Source of the DNA: Gnetum montanum
Taxonomy: Eukaryota > Streptophyta > Gnetopsida > Gnetales > Gnetaceae
Length of the DNA: 64,000 nucleotides
Assembly (NCBI GenBank): GCA_015680685.1
Contig: MNCI01000268.1
Coordinates: forward strand, 163,281 to 227,280
Reading direction: 5' to 3'
A model generated the notes under the pieces. It was given only the letters and a program-made list of their open reading frames with translations, was not told the DNA's origin and did not search any database. Made by a program: the position numbers and the translations under genes. The stretch's first letter is position 1. Every line of letters begins with the position of its first letter. This document shows, piece by piece, positions 1 through 11,213 of this stretch.

Positions 1-2643
1 AGCTCATTCCCAACAATTTGTAAATATATAAGAGGATTCCCAAGATCAAAAAATTTCCTAGGAAGATGGCCAGCCTTAATCCAATTAGTGACGGCATGAG
101 TTAACATGACCATATGCGTTGGGCGCAATGTTTGGCCTAAAGGGAGTTCTGAAGTTTTGATTGGTAATGAGGCATCTAAAGGATTAGCCGCTTGTGGTTG
201 CAAGAGCTTAGTTGGACTATTGGTTTTGAAGAAAGGTCTTTTCTTCATGCAATTGTTAGAACCAATAGTAGATTAAGAGTTAATAGCCCTTGTAGCATTA
301 CATTGTTGTGGCTGGGTAGGCATTTCACCCTGCATAGCTGGAGTATGTGGTAATGGAGATATGGGTGGAAGAGGTGCAGCTGGATGAGAAGGATAGTATG
401 TCTGTGGAACATCACCCCTAGGAGAAGGGGTCCTATAGTGCTCAAGGGCTTCGTAGTGAGGTTGAGGAGTAATGTGACCAATAGAGTCACATGGAGAGAT
501 TGGCTTCTGCATGTAATATCCATACGGGTTAAGTTGACGGTAACGATACTATTGCCATGGTGGTGGCATTTCCCATGATTATGGGTGCTGCCACTATTGA
601 TACTACTTAGTTGGTTGTGTTGGAGTTCCACTTGGATAATATGTTAAGGGTTTGTGGAACTATCTTGGGTTACCTTGGGGATAAGGTAACCTTTGGGGTG
701 TTTTCCTTCTATTCAATCGTGGGTTAAGTGCATACATCAAAAACTCTTGTAGATGTGAGAATACAGGGCAACATCCCTTAGGATGGTCATATTGGCATAT
801 CTTACATCCACTATCATTGTCTATATCTGAATCCACAACCTCTTCGATGATGGCAACTTTGTCCTTACCCTTGTTACATGCATATTCTGCTTCTCTCTTT
901 TTTTTTTCTTTTCCCGTTCACTACCTTGCTCTCTAGACTCCTCTACTATTTTGAAAACAGTTTAAAATCTATCATCTAGGGAGTCCCATATTTGGTCCAC
1001 CTTTGCTGATACTTCCGATGCAAGTTTTTGAATGGGAAAAGTTTTCCTATTCACCATCTCTTCAAATGGTAACTCTTCTTCATCCTCACAAAATCTTACT
1101 CCCTTCTTTTAGAGGAAAATATCTGTGTTATATTTCTCTACACTTTCTCTTTTTAGTAGCTCAACTTTCTCTTTAGCAACTTACTCTAATAATCCTTGTA
1201 CTTGATGGGTCCTAAGCTCAGATAGCCTTCCTTGGGCATATGTCCCAAGGGTTCTTTGTGTTTCATGCCTAAGCTCATCTATAAGATGGCATAGTTGATC
1301 TCTCTATGAATAATCATGGCCAAGACAACAATGTAATAGTGCATAATATTAGCTCATGGTAGCATCCAAGGGCTCATGTCCTCCTTGTTTCTAGCCTTGG
1401 ATTTTCTTTCGCAAGTTGGACACTTGGGAGTATGTTTAGTACTTATCGTTGAACAATTCAAACATGGTACTCCACCTACGAATGGATTCTGGTTCTAAGG
1501 ACTAGTACCAACTTTCTGCTTCTTTAATTAGCATCCATGGAAACAACTTTAATTTTTGTCATTCATTTTCTATGTTTTGTAAGGCACATGTATCATGAAA
1601 TGCTTGTAAATGATTTTGAGGATCAACATTGTATCCCCCTTCAAATCGTGGGATATTGTTCATGTCTAATCTCTTGATCCTACTATCCTTTTGGTGCCTT
1701 ATTGGGATCCTAATGGCCTCAGTTATGTCTAACATACTTCGAGTAGCAAGTAGGGGTTCATCGTGATCGTCTCATCTATGGTATCTATGATGCCCATGTT
1801 TTTCCCTACTCTCTCTTCTTTCACAGTATGTTTCTCTAGAGTGTCCTCGTCCCCTTTCTTGACTTTCTTGTCTATGACTCTCATTTCACCTACCCTTATC
1901 CTCATGGTATTTTTCTTTGTGATTGCATCCAGATCCTAAAGGAGAGGATGAAGGAGATGGTGAAGGTGAAGAAGAAGGAGGACGCTCACCATGTTGGTGC
2001 CTACTTCCTTCTCTTTAGTGGTCGCTTCCTCGATCACAGTTACGATCAGAATGTCCATCTATGTCATGTATTCGTGTTCCTTTTTCAAACCCTTTATGTC
2101 TGTTGGTACTAGAATCTGGGTTATGGATAGTTGAGTAAAGATTCTGATACATAACCCCTTGACCGAAGTCAATGGGAGGAACATCATTATGTAGACGATT
2201 ACCTGAGGCAGGTAAACACCCTCATTTTTGCTTAGGACATGTGGGACAATCTGCAATAGCTTTTCCTTCATGGATTCATAACATCTCTCCCATTGTAAAT
2301 CCCTTTGACACTGTGCCTCCATGGGTCAATACTCTCTTGAGTCATGATCATGCACAACGTACTCTACCTGTAAGTGCTGCATACCAATTAGTGTGAGATC
2401 ATGAAGAAGCATGCACGAGACTAAGCGATTAGGAGGTAACACTATGTTACCTTCTAAATCTTGCCAACACAGTTGTTTATTTTGGTGGAGGATAAAGGTA
2501 AATTTTGGTATATACTCATCGGGATGAACATATACTACGTAAAACTATTGACGGACTAGCAGATTATCATGTGTACTATGCCTTCGATTGTTCCCTGTAT
2601 AAGACCTAGGTGGTGAAACACTTTTGTACGAAGAAGGAGACAT
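1..2643 (-). pseudogene. gag (and start of protease region) of element A, degraded
   Basis: The frame begins at an ATG at 2643 (MSPSSYKS...), matching the start of the B gag at 16524. Homology to B runs through the Retrotrans_gag core (about 1640-1180), a zinc knuckle near 775-815 (C-KI-C-QYD-H-PKGC-C) and the Pro/Gln-rich tail at 273-512 (MQKPISPCD..., ...QPQQCNATRAINS). It continues at 240-1 into the segment that in B precedes the protease active site (THAVTNWIKAGHLPRK). Many in-frame stops and shifts break it. The active-site triplet of the protease lies beyond the window edge. Confidence 0.8.
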
Positions 2644-2669
2644 GATTGTCTATTCAGTGTGCAATGTAT

Positions 2670-2686
2670 TATATATATATATATAT
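2670..2686. repeat. (TA)n microsatellite in the gag leader of element A
   Basis: A short AT dinucleotide run lies between the primer-binding site and the gag start codon of element A. The other copies of the family have no such run at this point, so it probably expanded after insertion. Confidence 0.8.
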
Positions 2687-2764
2687 TCCTTGTAACCAAC
2701 CCTAAGGGTTCATTCCAATGATGAGAAATATTTCCAAAGTTCTAATTAGCACACAAACAATAAA

Positions 2765-2783
2765 GTCCCCAGCAATGGTACCA
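2765..2783 (-). promoter_or_regulatory. Primer-binding site of element A (tRNA-Asp type)
   Basis: On the minus strand, immediately after the LTR end and one spacer base, the sequence reads TGGTACCATTGCTGGGGAC. The canonical Athila/Tat site complementary to the tRNA-Asp 3' end is TGGCGCCGTTGCCGGGGAC. The differences are mostly transitions, as expected for decay of methylated CpG. The same site is preserved better in D (55295-55314). Confidence 0.85.
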
Positions 2784-2784
2784 A

Positions 2785-3631
2785 TGATGAGCGGCCAGGT
2801 ATCCCTATGCTCAACCATACGAATATGAGCGTACATGCACGATCTGGTCGAATTCCAAGGACTAAGTGCTTACGTGCCTTTGTGGAATAAGGATGAGTTA
2901 GTCAATCGTTGTCTTCCCAAGCTTACTTGTATAGCACGATTGTATGGTTAAGTAAACTTGAGGTACATGATTTTTATAGTTTTTAAGTTTTTATGTCCTA
3001 GTGCTACAAAGGGAGGAGATAGATAACTAAGTAACTAATTTTAATTTAACTACTTAACTATGCTTTAACTAGTCCTAACACCAGCATCCTTTGCCACTTG
3101 CTATACACATCCTGAACTAGTGCAACAGTACTGAGATTACCAAACGCTAATCGTTACTGGGTTACTAAGTGTTACACGCATGCTCGAAGTGATCATACTG
3201 AGTGTGCTTACTTAGGAGAGTTGCAGGGTGAGAGAGAGAACATTAATTAAGGAAAGCATTAAGTAACAATAATTAACAATAATTAATCTATTCTGAATGC
3301 TACAAGGTTTATCACAAAGTTTGTCTTTATTGCCATACATAAGGTGTGCTCAAGTACACAATGCTCGAATAAAGATTTGTTCACTTTATAACTCCTACTA
3401 TGGACACTTAAAAATAATTCTATCTCTGGAAAGGGAAATAGGAAATATTTTGGGTAAGGGACTAAGACTAACTATGCAAACCAAGTATGTCGGCCTCTTA
3501 TTTATAGGCAATGAGGTAGGCCCCGATATCGCGTACATGATATCGCTTAGAAGGCTTTGATATCGTGTACCTGATATCGCAGATGCAATATCACGTACCT
3601 GATATCATGAACACGATATCACAACTCATTA
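2785..3631 (-). repeat. 5' LTR of element A
   Basis: The plus-strand text starts TGATGAG and ends near CTCATTA (a mutated CTCATCA), matching the LTRs of B, C and D. In transcriptional sense it contains a short U3 with six perfect GATATC palindromes (about 3525-3625) and a TATA box (plus-strand text cttatttataggc near 3500). The U5 end abuts the primer-binding site. About 847 bp long. Confidence 0.88.
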
Positions 3632-4900
3632 GCTGATGTTTCGAGGATTGACCCAAGAGACATAAAAAAAGAATGCAAAACACCACTATGAATTCATCAA
3701 TAGCACTCTATTTCTACATTTGATTCTATAGCTATCGAACCATGCCAATGAGTGCTCATGATGGTAAAATAAGGTTGCAATGAATGAAAATAATTTTGGG
3801 TGAGGTAATGGCTAGATTGGTTATTGAGAAATGGTCACATGAGCTAAAAAAGAATTCCAAATGTTTTAACATGATGGGTATGGCATAGTGATGACATGTT
3901 TGTTGAACAATAAGGTCTTCATGCTTCATGCATGAATTGATAGTTCCTGATGATGTTTAGAGCAACCAGTGTCTTTTTATAGGCTTCCATGACCACTTGG
4001 CTTATCCATTTTTTAGAGCCATTTATTTCACTTTAGGATACATTTACCTCTCATCTTTTTTGGTATGTTCTCCTCCCTCTTCTTTTTGGAAGTGAATCTT
4101 CTTTGGGTTTTGATGCTAAGGTCAAATTTTTACTTCTTTTTCTCATTGAATGAAGGATATAGAGATTCAACAAACTTTTGATGAAGCATGTAGAAGAAGA
4201 TGTTACATGGCCATGGTACATGAATTTCAAACATAGATTTTCATTATTATCAAGGTAATGAAGGCTGAAACTAGTTACATGGTTGTAGCTCAAAGGGGGT
4301 AACAAAAATGATGTGAGGAAAGCATTATTGACAAGGTTGAATAAGCTAGTCAAATCACATGTATTAAGGTCACATAGTAACTTGCTGCTGTAATGAGTCA
4401 CACCTTCATAATAACTTTAGGCTCATCCTACAAATAAAACCCTAAGAGGACAAGAAAATAATTCAAAGTATACATGTGATTATAAGAAGTTACATGAGAC
4501 AATAGGAGATGATAGGCAAATATTAGCCATTATGAGGTACAATCAATAGAACATGGAAACTTTGTTTCTTGTTTTATAGATTCATATAATGTTTTTAGTG
4601 TATTGAGATGCCAAAAGCATAAAAATTAAAAGGTTATTTTGGCTCATTTGTTATGGGCTACTGAAGTTGTCAACATCAATCGTTCATTCAAACCTGTAAA
4701 CAAAGGCAAAGAAAGACTATAAGAAAATATGTTGACATTAGACATAATAAGGTTTAAGATATGAATGGTTCACCAGATTGGTCAGTTCATTCCTATTCAT
4801 TCTTTCAATTTGAATGCTCCATTATCATAGGCTTTGATGGCATTAGCTAAGGTGTTTTTAGCTTGAGAAATATGTTGTATATTAATATCTATAAACTAAT
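3632..4900. other. AT-rich tract, no supported gene
   Basis: This lies between the end of element A and the RNase H remnant of the Tat-like element, where the integrase and 3' end of that element would be expected. I could not recognise integrase motifs. The one 116-codon minus frame (4051-4401) has no family signature. Confidence 0.4.
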
Positions 4901-6960
4901 AAGTTAAGGTTTTGGCTAAGCCACAGTAAGGTTGTAGGTGTTTAGCTTTCCAAGCATAAACTCTAATCACCCAGTTAACCACTAGTTGGGAATCACCTTT
5001 TACAATTAAGCATGTGAATCCACAATCATGAGCTATCATCAACCCTTTGATTAATCCTTTATACCCCACCAAATTTTTAGTGCATGGAAATTAAAAATGA
5101 TAGGTAAAAAATTGAATTTTACCAATGGAAAGCATTATGATAATAGCAGTACTCACTCCATGTGCAATTGAAGCTTTGTCAGTGTGCATAATGGCCTTGT
5201 AACCTTTAGGTACATTGTTGATAATGCTGACATGTTCATCATGAAACTCAAGGTTTATGGCTACATTGTATTATATTGAAGAAGTTGTTAATTGAATAGC
5301 TATGGCTTAACCTTTCATTGAGGCTTGAGACATATGTTGTAGATCAAACTTGACTATTATGGATTTCCATTGGGCTATTCAACTACTCTCATAGATGTTG
5401 GTCATGATGGCTCTTAGTATGTTGTCATTGCATATGACATTGACCTAACTCCTAAAGGGGTAACATCTTCATTTCTTCAAAGATAAGACTAAGGCTAGAC
5501 AATGGTTTTTGACCTCAATGGATCATGTCTCATAAGCTACCAAGGCATGGCTCAAGTAGTAAACATGTAATTCTACTCCATCACCTTATTTTTGACAAAG
5601 AAATGATGCTATGGATGTGATAGAAATTACAAGGTAGATGTAAAATGGTTTGCCATTCTAAGGTGAGTACACAATAGGAAACTAGACTAGTTCTTTCTTG
5701 ATACTATCAAAGGCTTCTTAGCATTGGTCAATCCCTCATAGTGAGCTCCCTTCTTGAGCAAGTGTTGCATGGGTTGTAGCTTATCCATGATCCTCGAGAT
5801 GAACCTATGAATGAATTATAATCTACGTTGTAAGCCACATTGTTACTTAAGGTTTCTAGGTGCTGAAAAATTGGTTGTGAGCTTAACCTTATCAAGATCA
5901 ACTCGTATCCCTCCCATAGAAACTACAAAGCTAAGAATTTTCCTAATTCTAACATAAAAAATACATTTCACANTCATGTGCATGGTCACTAGCTATCTTG
6001 AACCTTAGGACTATATCATCAACATAATCATTAAGTAAACCTCACTAAAGATGTAGTTCATGGCTCATTGGTATGTTGCACTTGTGTTTTTCAAATTGAA
6101 TAACATCATTATGTAATAAAAGATTCCATAAGGGGTCATAAAGGTGGTATAAAGTTGATGCTCTAGGTTGATCTTAAATTGGTTGTATCCCGAGAACTCA
6201 TCCATAAAGGATAACAAAGCATGACCAAACATAGTATTAATAAGTTGATCAATACTAGGCAAAGGAAAGTCATCCTTGATGGTTTCCTTGTTGAAGTCAT
6301 AGAAATTGATACATATAGGAATACTTTCCTCTTCTTAGGAACTACCACTATGTTGAACACCCAATTAGCATAATTGATAGCTCAGATGAAGCTTGCTTGA
6401 TAAAGCTTCGTAAGCTTCGTAATCTCATCAAGGACTGCTAAAGCTAGGTCTGGTCTAATCTTGCAAACTTTTTTGTGATAGGTTTAATGCTAGGATCAAG
6501 TACAATGTTATGTTGAACCAAGCATGGGTCAAGCCCTACAATTTATTCTTATGATCATGTAAAGACCTTAATGTTGTCTTGGAGAGCCTTGGTAATGTCT
6601 TGGGCTAGCTGGGGTTCTAGTGAGAAACATAGGTTTAGTGTTTTTTACTCACCATTATGGGTTGTAATGGGGACTTCAATTAGAGAATCTCTATAATGTC
6701 TTTGATCTCTAAGTCAAGGGTTTTGACAATGTAATTAGGCCATTCTAAGGACTTCTCTATTGAGGGTATATAGTCAAATAAGATCTTAGGCTTAAGATCT
6801 AGGCATTCAATGTCAATAGGTCATTTAGCATCATCATATGATCCATTCAAGCTTAAAGGCAAGTTGAATCATGTCCCCATATACATGGCTTGATCTTGCA
6901 TGTTAATAAGAACATATTAAGTAGCACTTGCATGATATTTTTATCAAACATAGTTATAAT
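4900..6960 (-). pseudogene. Tat/Ogre-like pol remnant: reverse transcriptase, RNase H and second (archaeal-like) RNase H
   Basis: Minus-strand translation gives, in order, an RT entry region near 6470 (SIKPITKKFARLDQT), RT blocks at 6262-6065 (PSIDQLINTMFGHALLSFMD, FSGYNQFKI, LKNTSATYQ), an RNase H of the RT_RNaseH type near 5750-5520 (GKPFYIYL, VYYLSHAL) and, further 3', a separate RNase H block at about 5200-4930 ending GDSQLVVN. RT with NAGATYQ-like wording followed by two RNase H domains is the signature of the Tat/Ogre lineage, in which an archaeal-like RNase H was gained. The catalytic YxDD block is not intact and stops occur throughout. Gag and protease of the probable same element lie far upstream at 25420-22096, separated by B and by a plus-strand frame. 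Confidence 0.75.
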
Positions 6961-7019
6961 ACTAAAAAATAATGAGATAATAAAGCATCATGAGGAAAGA
7001 TAAGGTTAAAAAAATGCTA

Positions 7020-7220
7020 AACAGGGTAGAATAAGGTAGGATAAGGTCACAATGAGGTAAACTAAGACAAAACAAGATAGACTAAGGCATACTAGGATAG
7101 TATAAGATCCCAAATGATGTCAAAATGAGGTAAAAATAAGGTCAAACTAGGTATATTAAGGTGTAACAAGATAGAATAAGACTTAAATGATGTCAACTAG
7201 GTTCAAATAAAGTCAAAAAT
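7020..7220. repeat. Degenerate short-unit minisatellite (AAGGTC/ATAAG-rich)
   Basis: Words such as ataaggt, actaagac, aataaggtc and ctaaggca recur at roughly 10-14-base spacing for about 200 bp. Unit identity is low. It lies just upstream (in element sense) of the Tat-like RT. Confidence 0.6.
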
Positions 7221-7432
7221 GTTATTAAATAATAATAATTTGCTATGTGGGCTATTATGTGATTAGAATAAGCTAAAATTCAATGAAAATAGGCTATAAA
7301 TGAATAAAATAATGGGTTTTTATCTTAAATAAGTTGAGAGAAACAAGTATTCCTATTCCCAACATGTAAGACCTAATGTGAGAATGTATGGGCATCATGA
7401 TATATGGTGACAATGTATGGGACTTGAGTTGA

Positions 7433-7575
7433 TAGTGTGTGAGCACTTCAGGAAAGATCCTTAGCATGTGGAACCTAGGTTAATAGCATGTGATCACTTC
7501 AAGAAAGATCCTTAGTGTGTGGAACCTAGGTTAACAATGTGTAATCACTTCAAGAGAGATCCTCAATGTGGGGGT
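7433..7575. repeat. 51-bp tandem repeat, about 2.6 copies
   Basis: The phrase cacttcaggaaagatcc begins at 7444 and recurs with small changes at 7495 and 7546, giving an exact 51-bp period. The unit also contains gtggaacctaggttaa. It sits in a wider stretch (7380-7890) rich in looser repeats of tgtatggg/gtgtggg. Confidence 0.85.
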
Positions 7576-8870
7576 CCTCATGTTGCAACTTGTGGGCATT
7601 GTTGACTAAGCTATTAGCTTGTTTAGGCTTATTTGGTAGTGTGTAGGATGTGTGGGATAGGTTCATAGCTTGTTTGACAATTTTGGATAGTGTATGGGCA
7701 ACATTAACCAAGTTGACAACTTTTTTGCATTACATACATTGCTCCACATACTGGCACAATGTATTTGACTTATGGTATCTTGGTTAGAGAGCTATGAGAT
7801 CCACATGTCAGTGTATGGGACTAATCCCAATAATGTGTGAACCAAGATTTAAGTTTTAACAATGTGTAGATCAAGTGTAGAGGGATCTAGGCCATGCTTG
7901 AATTTTAAAAAAAAATTAGAATTTTTTCTAAGGTTTTTTTCTACATTTAATCAACAATAAACTAGGGTTTTTTGTCAAATTTGATGGAATTAGGGCTTTT
8001 TCTACACTGTCAATGTAGTGTTGTTGGTTAATTTGAGTTATTATGGTAATTTTTATTACATTTGTGATTGATAATAATTTTTAATAATTTCTTAAAGATT
8101 TTTTCCTAACCCTAGGACCTATGTTGATTAATTTTTTGGCTTGGAATGAGAGGTTTGGAATTTTTTCTTGGTAAATCTTGATAGTGTTTGGGTGCTTGGC
8201 ACTTGAATTATGCATTGTGGATTTTTCTTAGCTCTATTGTCAGTTTGTGAGTGTCTAGACTCTACAAGAGTAGTGTATGAGACTCCTTGGACTTATGTGA
8301 CGTTGTATAGACGACTTTGTGATTTATTTATGGGAAGAATAACAGTGTATGAACTTCTAGAATCACAAAAATCTTATGTTTTCCACCTTTTTTATTTTTA
8401 CATTCTTAGTGTTTGGCATTGTTTGGGCTTTTTGACCATTTTTTTTGGGAATTTTCCACTCACCAAGCTCTAGTGCTATCAATCTTTGGTAATTTTTTTT
8501 GTAAAAACTTGTTTTTATGTTAGCTATTTGTAGAAATGCTTGTTTGGCACTCTGTATGTCAAATGTTTAACAAACTGTCAAACTTGGTTTTTACAATGCT
8601 CAATTATTTTGTTTTGATGTCCGCTAGTTATCACAATGTTAATTTGAATTCTTTTCTATGTCAAATGCTTGTTAAGATGTCAAATTTAATTTTTTGTATG
8701 CTAATTGAACTATGGAGAGGCTTAAGTTTGATTTGTATTGCTATGGTAATTTTATTGATGAAGTTGGTTATTCTTAAATTTTTTTATTCTCATGCCAACA
8801 CTACCACTTGTAAGGCTATTTTTTGTTTCATTTTTTTTTATGATTTTATTTTCTAATGAATATATATTTT
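7576..8870. other. T-rich spacer with no supported gene
   Basis: Plus-strand frames at 8210-8473 and 8536-8856 are T-rich, hydrophobic and unlike known families. A polypyrimidine run ending tgtgtgcag at about 8881 would serve as a splice acceptor for the next plus-strand frame, so part of this tract may be an intron or leader of that frame. Confidence 0.4.
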
Positions 8871-8884
8871 GGTTGTGTGCAGGG

Positions 8885-10315
8885 CTTTATTGAAACCAAA
8901 CTTGATCATTATGAAGATGGTAGGTATTTGATGCTATAAAAGAATGGCTACCCAAAATAGTTTAATTCTTGACATGACCATTAATGAGCACACCCATGCA
9001 TGGTTTAGGCCTAGTGATAGAGAGTTCTTGATATACTTATTACAAAATTTTAGTGTAATAATGTGGTCACACATGGTCATGGATGTTATAGCTGTAATCA
9101 CAAAGACTCTTGTAACAAGGTCCTCTAATTACATCCTTGAGTATATGGTCAATGTTCCTAACTTGGGTAAAATTAGAGTGCAATGGAAGTAAATACTTGG
9201 TAAGGATTATACATTTATCACACATATTGAGGATGTCAATCTACTCACAATACATTACCAACAATACTTTGATATTGGCTCATAGGCTAATCACCCTATT
9301 CTAGAGTCCTCCTAGAAATGTCTACCTATTGAAAGGGTAAGCTTTGTTTTAGTTTAATATTTTATTTTTCTTATAAGGTTGTTTGCTTGACTGATTTTAT
9401 GTTTTAATTTGCAAATTTAAAGTGCATAGTGAAGGATTAGTGTCAAATGACCAAACCTTATCCATAGATTGCATAGGCTTGGAGGAATTTAGACAAGATG
9501 ATAATGTTAGAATATAGGTACTAAACTAGCTTGATGTAGAGTTTGCTAGGTACAAGATTCAATACTCTTGAGTGTACCAAAAATGCGTAATCACCAAATG
9601 TACACACAAATATTGGAATCTCCAAGATTTAGAAGCCCATACATAAGTTTATCGTATGGTTTTCTCTTTGCCCAAATTAGGTAAGTAAAAATTGTTTAAA
9701 CTTTGCCAACACTTTTAACATTTTTTAGTTCTTATTTTTGTTTATGATTTTTAGTTTTTTAAAATTTTTTATAGTTTTTATGATTTCCTATAAGCTACAT
9801 AGGTTGTTTATAGTTTAACAGGCTAATAAGCTAATTGTGTTGTGTGCCATAGATTCCATGAATGATTCCACAATCATCATGATCACTTCTAGGTGTACCA
9901 AGGAGAACATTCTTCTCAAGTGGGGTGAATTAGATAGAGCACATGAATCATTGTCAAACAAAACCCTTGCGAACATCCAACAAAGAGGCACTAACACAGG
10001 CTTATTTGACTTGATCATGTTCCTTGGTTCATCTATGTTACAAGATGAGATGTTGAATGTCATTAACTCTTTAAATGAAGAAGTTATAAAATTTTTTACT
10101 TGTATCCATGATTTTCCCATTTTTTGAGTATTAATTAGAAAATGTTCAATGATCTTTTTGGGGTATCTTCTAGTGATGGTACAGTGACCATTAGAGTAGG
10201 AAAAGATGCCAACTATAGAGAGGACATGGAGGCTTGGCTCAAATCACCTTTTAGTGCAATATTATCTTTTGGTAAGTGCAATATTACCTTTTGGTAAGTG
10301 TAATATTAAGGAGGT
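8885..10315 (+). pseudogene. Antisense-oriented multi-exon open frame inside the Tat-like element, 5' part
   Basis: Coding-like plus-strand blocks are separated by AT-rich, intron-like stretches with plausible splice sites. Block a runs from about 8885 to 9339 (contains MATQNSLILDMTINEH and WFRPSDREF) and ends at AAGG|GTAAGC. Block b runs from about 9421 to 9678 and ends at TTAG|GTAAGT. Block c starts after TTTAACAG at about 9826 and reads to 10127 (MLCAIDSMND, KWGELDRAHESL). A further block (GKDANYREDMEAWLK) runs into the B insertion at 10315. Each block has one or more internal stops. I do not recognise the family. It lies opposite to the flanking gag, protease and RT remnants. It could be an antisense ORF of a Tat element, as described in some Tat members, or a captured gene. 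Confidence 0.45.
10311..10315. repeat. Target-site duplication GAGGT, left copy (element B)
   Basis: GAGGT immediately precedes the TGATGAG start of the left LTR and recurs at 19114-19118 immediately after the right LTR. This fixes both ends of element B. Confidence 0.92.
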
Positions 10316-11213
10316 TGATGAGTGGTGAGGTACCCCTACACTCAACCATACGAATACGAGTGTAGCACGTGCGATCTGGTCGAACTCCGCAGACTAAGTG
10401 CCTACACACCCCATGGAACACGATGTATGGTTAAGCAAGTCTGAGGTATATGATTTTTATAGTCTTTTATTTTTTTCTCCTATGCTATTAAGGTGAAGGG
10501 TTGAGAAACTAATTACTAACTCTAACTAATGAACTAATTCTAAATTACCTAGCGTCAGCATCCATTCCCACTTACTTTACACACCCTGAACCGATGCAAC
10601 CGCAGCTACCAAACGCTAATCGTTGCTAGGATTACCACGTGTAAAGCATGTGCTCAAAGTGGTCATACTGAGGAACTTAACTAGGAGGAAAGGGTTGAGA
10701 AAGCTAATCTAGCCTAAGTGCGATGAGTAGCCGATTCCTTGATTATCCATACACATCCTTAGATGCTTGTAATCAAGTTGTACTCATTTTGCGTTGCGAT
10801 GAGCATCTGTTCCTTGATTATCTGTACACATCCTTAAATGCTCATAATCAAGTTGTACTCATTCCACATTACTAAGAGAGAAAGTAATAAATAACATTAA
10901 ATAAAATCCTATTCCTTGCACTGCAAGGTTTATCCATGAAGTTCATCTTTATTACCGTACACAACTTGTGTTCAGCTACAATGTTGCTCGAATAAAGATT
11001 CATTCACTTTAGGACTCCTACTATGGGAACATGGAAAATGTTCTATCTCTGGAGTGATCAATTTGCCAAAGTTTCCATACTTCTAGCCTAGGATGAGGAA
11101 AAAAGGAAGAGCCACTTCTTATTTATAGATATGACAGCACACCGCGATATTGCGTACGTGACATCGCAGGGGACGACGCGATATCATGGCCTATGCGATA
11201 TCGCGTCTCATCA
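10316..11213 (-). repeat. 3' LTR of element B
   Basis: It starts TGATGAG, ends CTCATCA and is 898 bp long. It contains a 75-bp internal tandem duplication (ttccttgatta at 10735 and 10810). In sense orientation the U3 carries GATATC palindromes at the end (about 11145-11205) followed by a TATA box (plus text cttatttatagat near 11120). Compared with the 5' LTR it lacks about 45 bp near 10425 and about 32 bp of the GATATC array. Confidence 0.9.

Larger units (their letters stand above)
1..3631 (-). mobile_element. Element A: gag-type LTR retrotransposon, 5' portion (runs off the window)
   Basis: Read on the minus strand, this segment has an LTR (2785-3631), a tRNA-Asp-type primer-binding site (2765-2783), a decayed gag and the start of a protease region that leaves the window at base 1. 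It is colinear with element B (10316-19113) and closest to element C (32095-35707), with which it shares LTR and gag wording. Only one LTR is visible, so no target duplication can be checked. The gag order, the CX2CX3HX4C knuckle and the tRNA-Asp primer site point to the Athila/Tat side of Ty3/gypsy. Frame breaks throughout mean it is not functional. Confidence 0.85.

Noticed and set aside
245-631. 128-codon minus frame rich in His, Leu and Thr
   Set aside because: It overlaps the true gag tail frame (273-512) in another phase; only the latter aligns with elements B and C.
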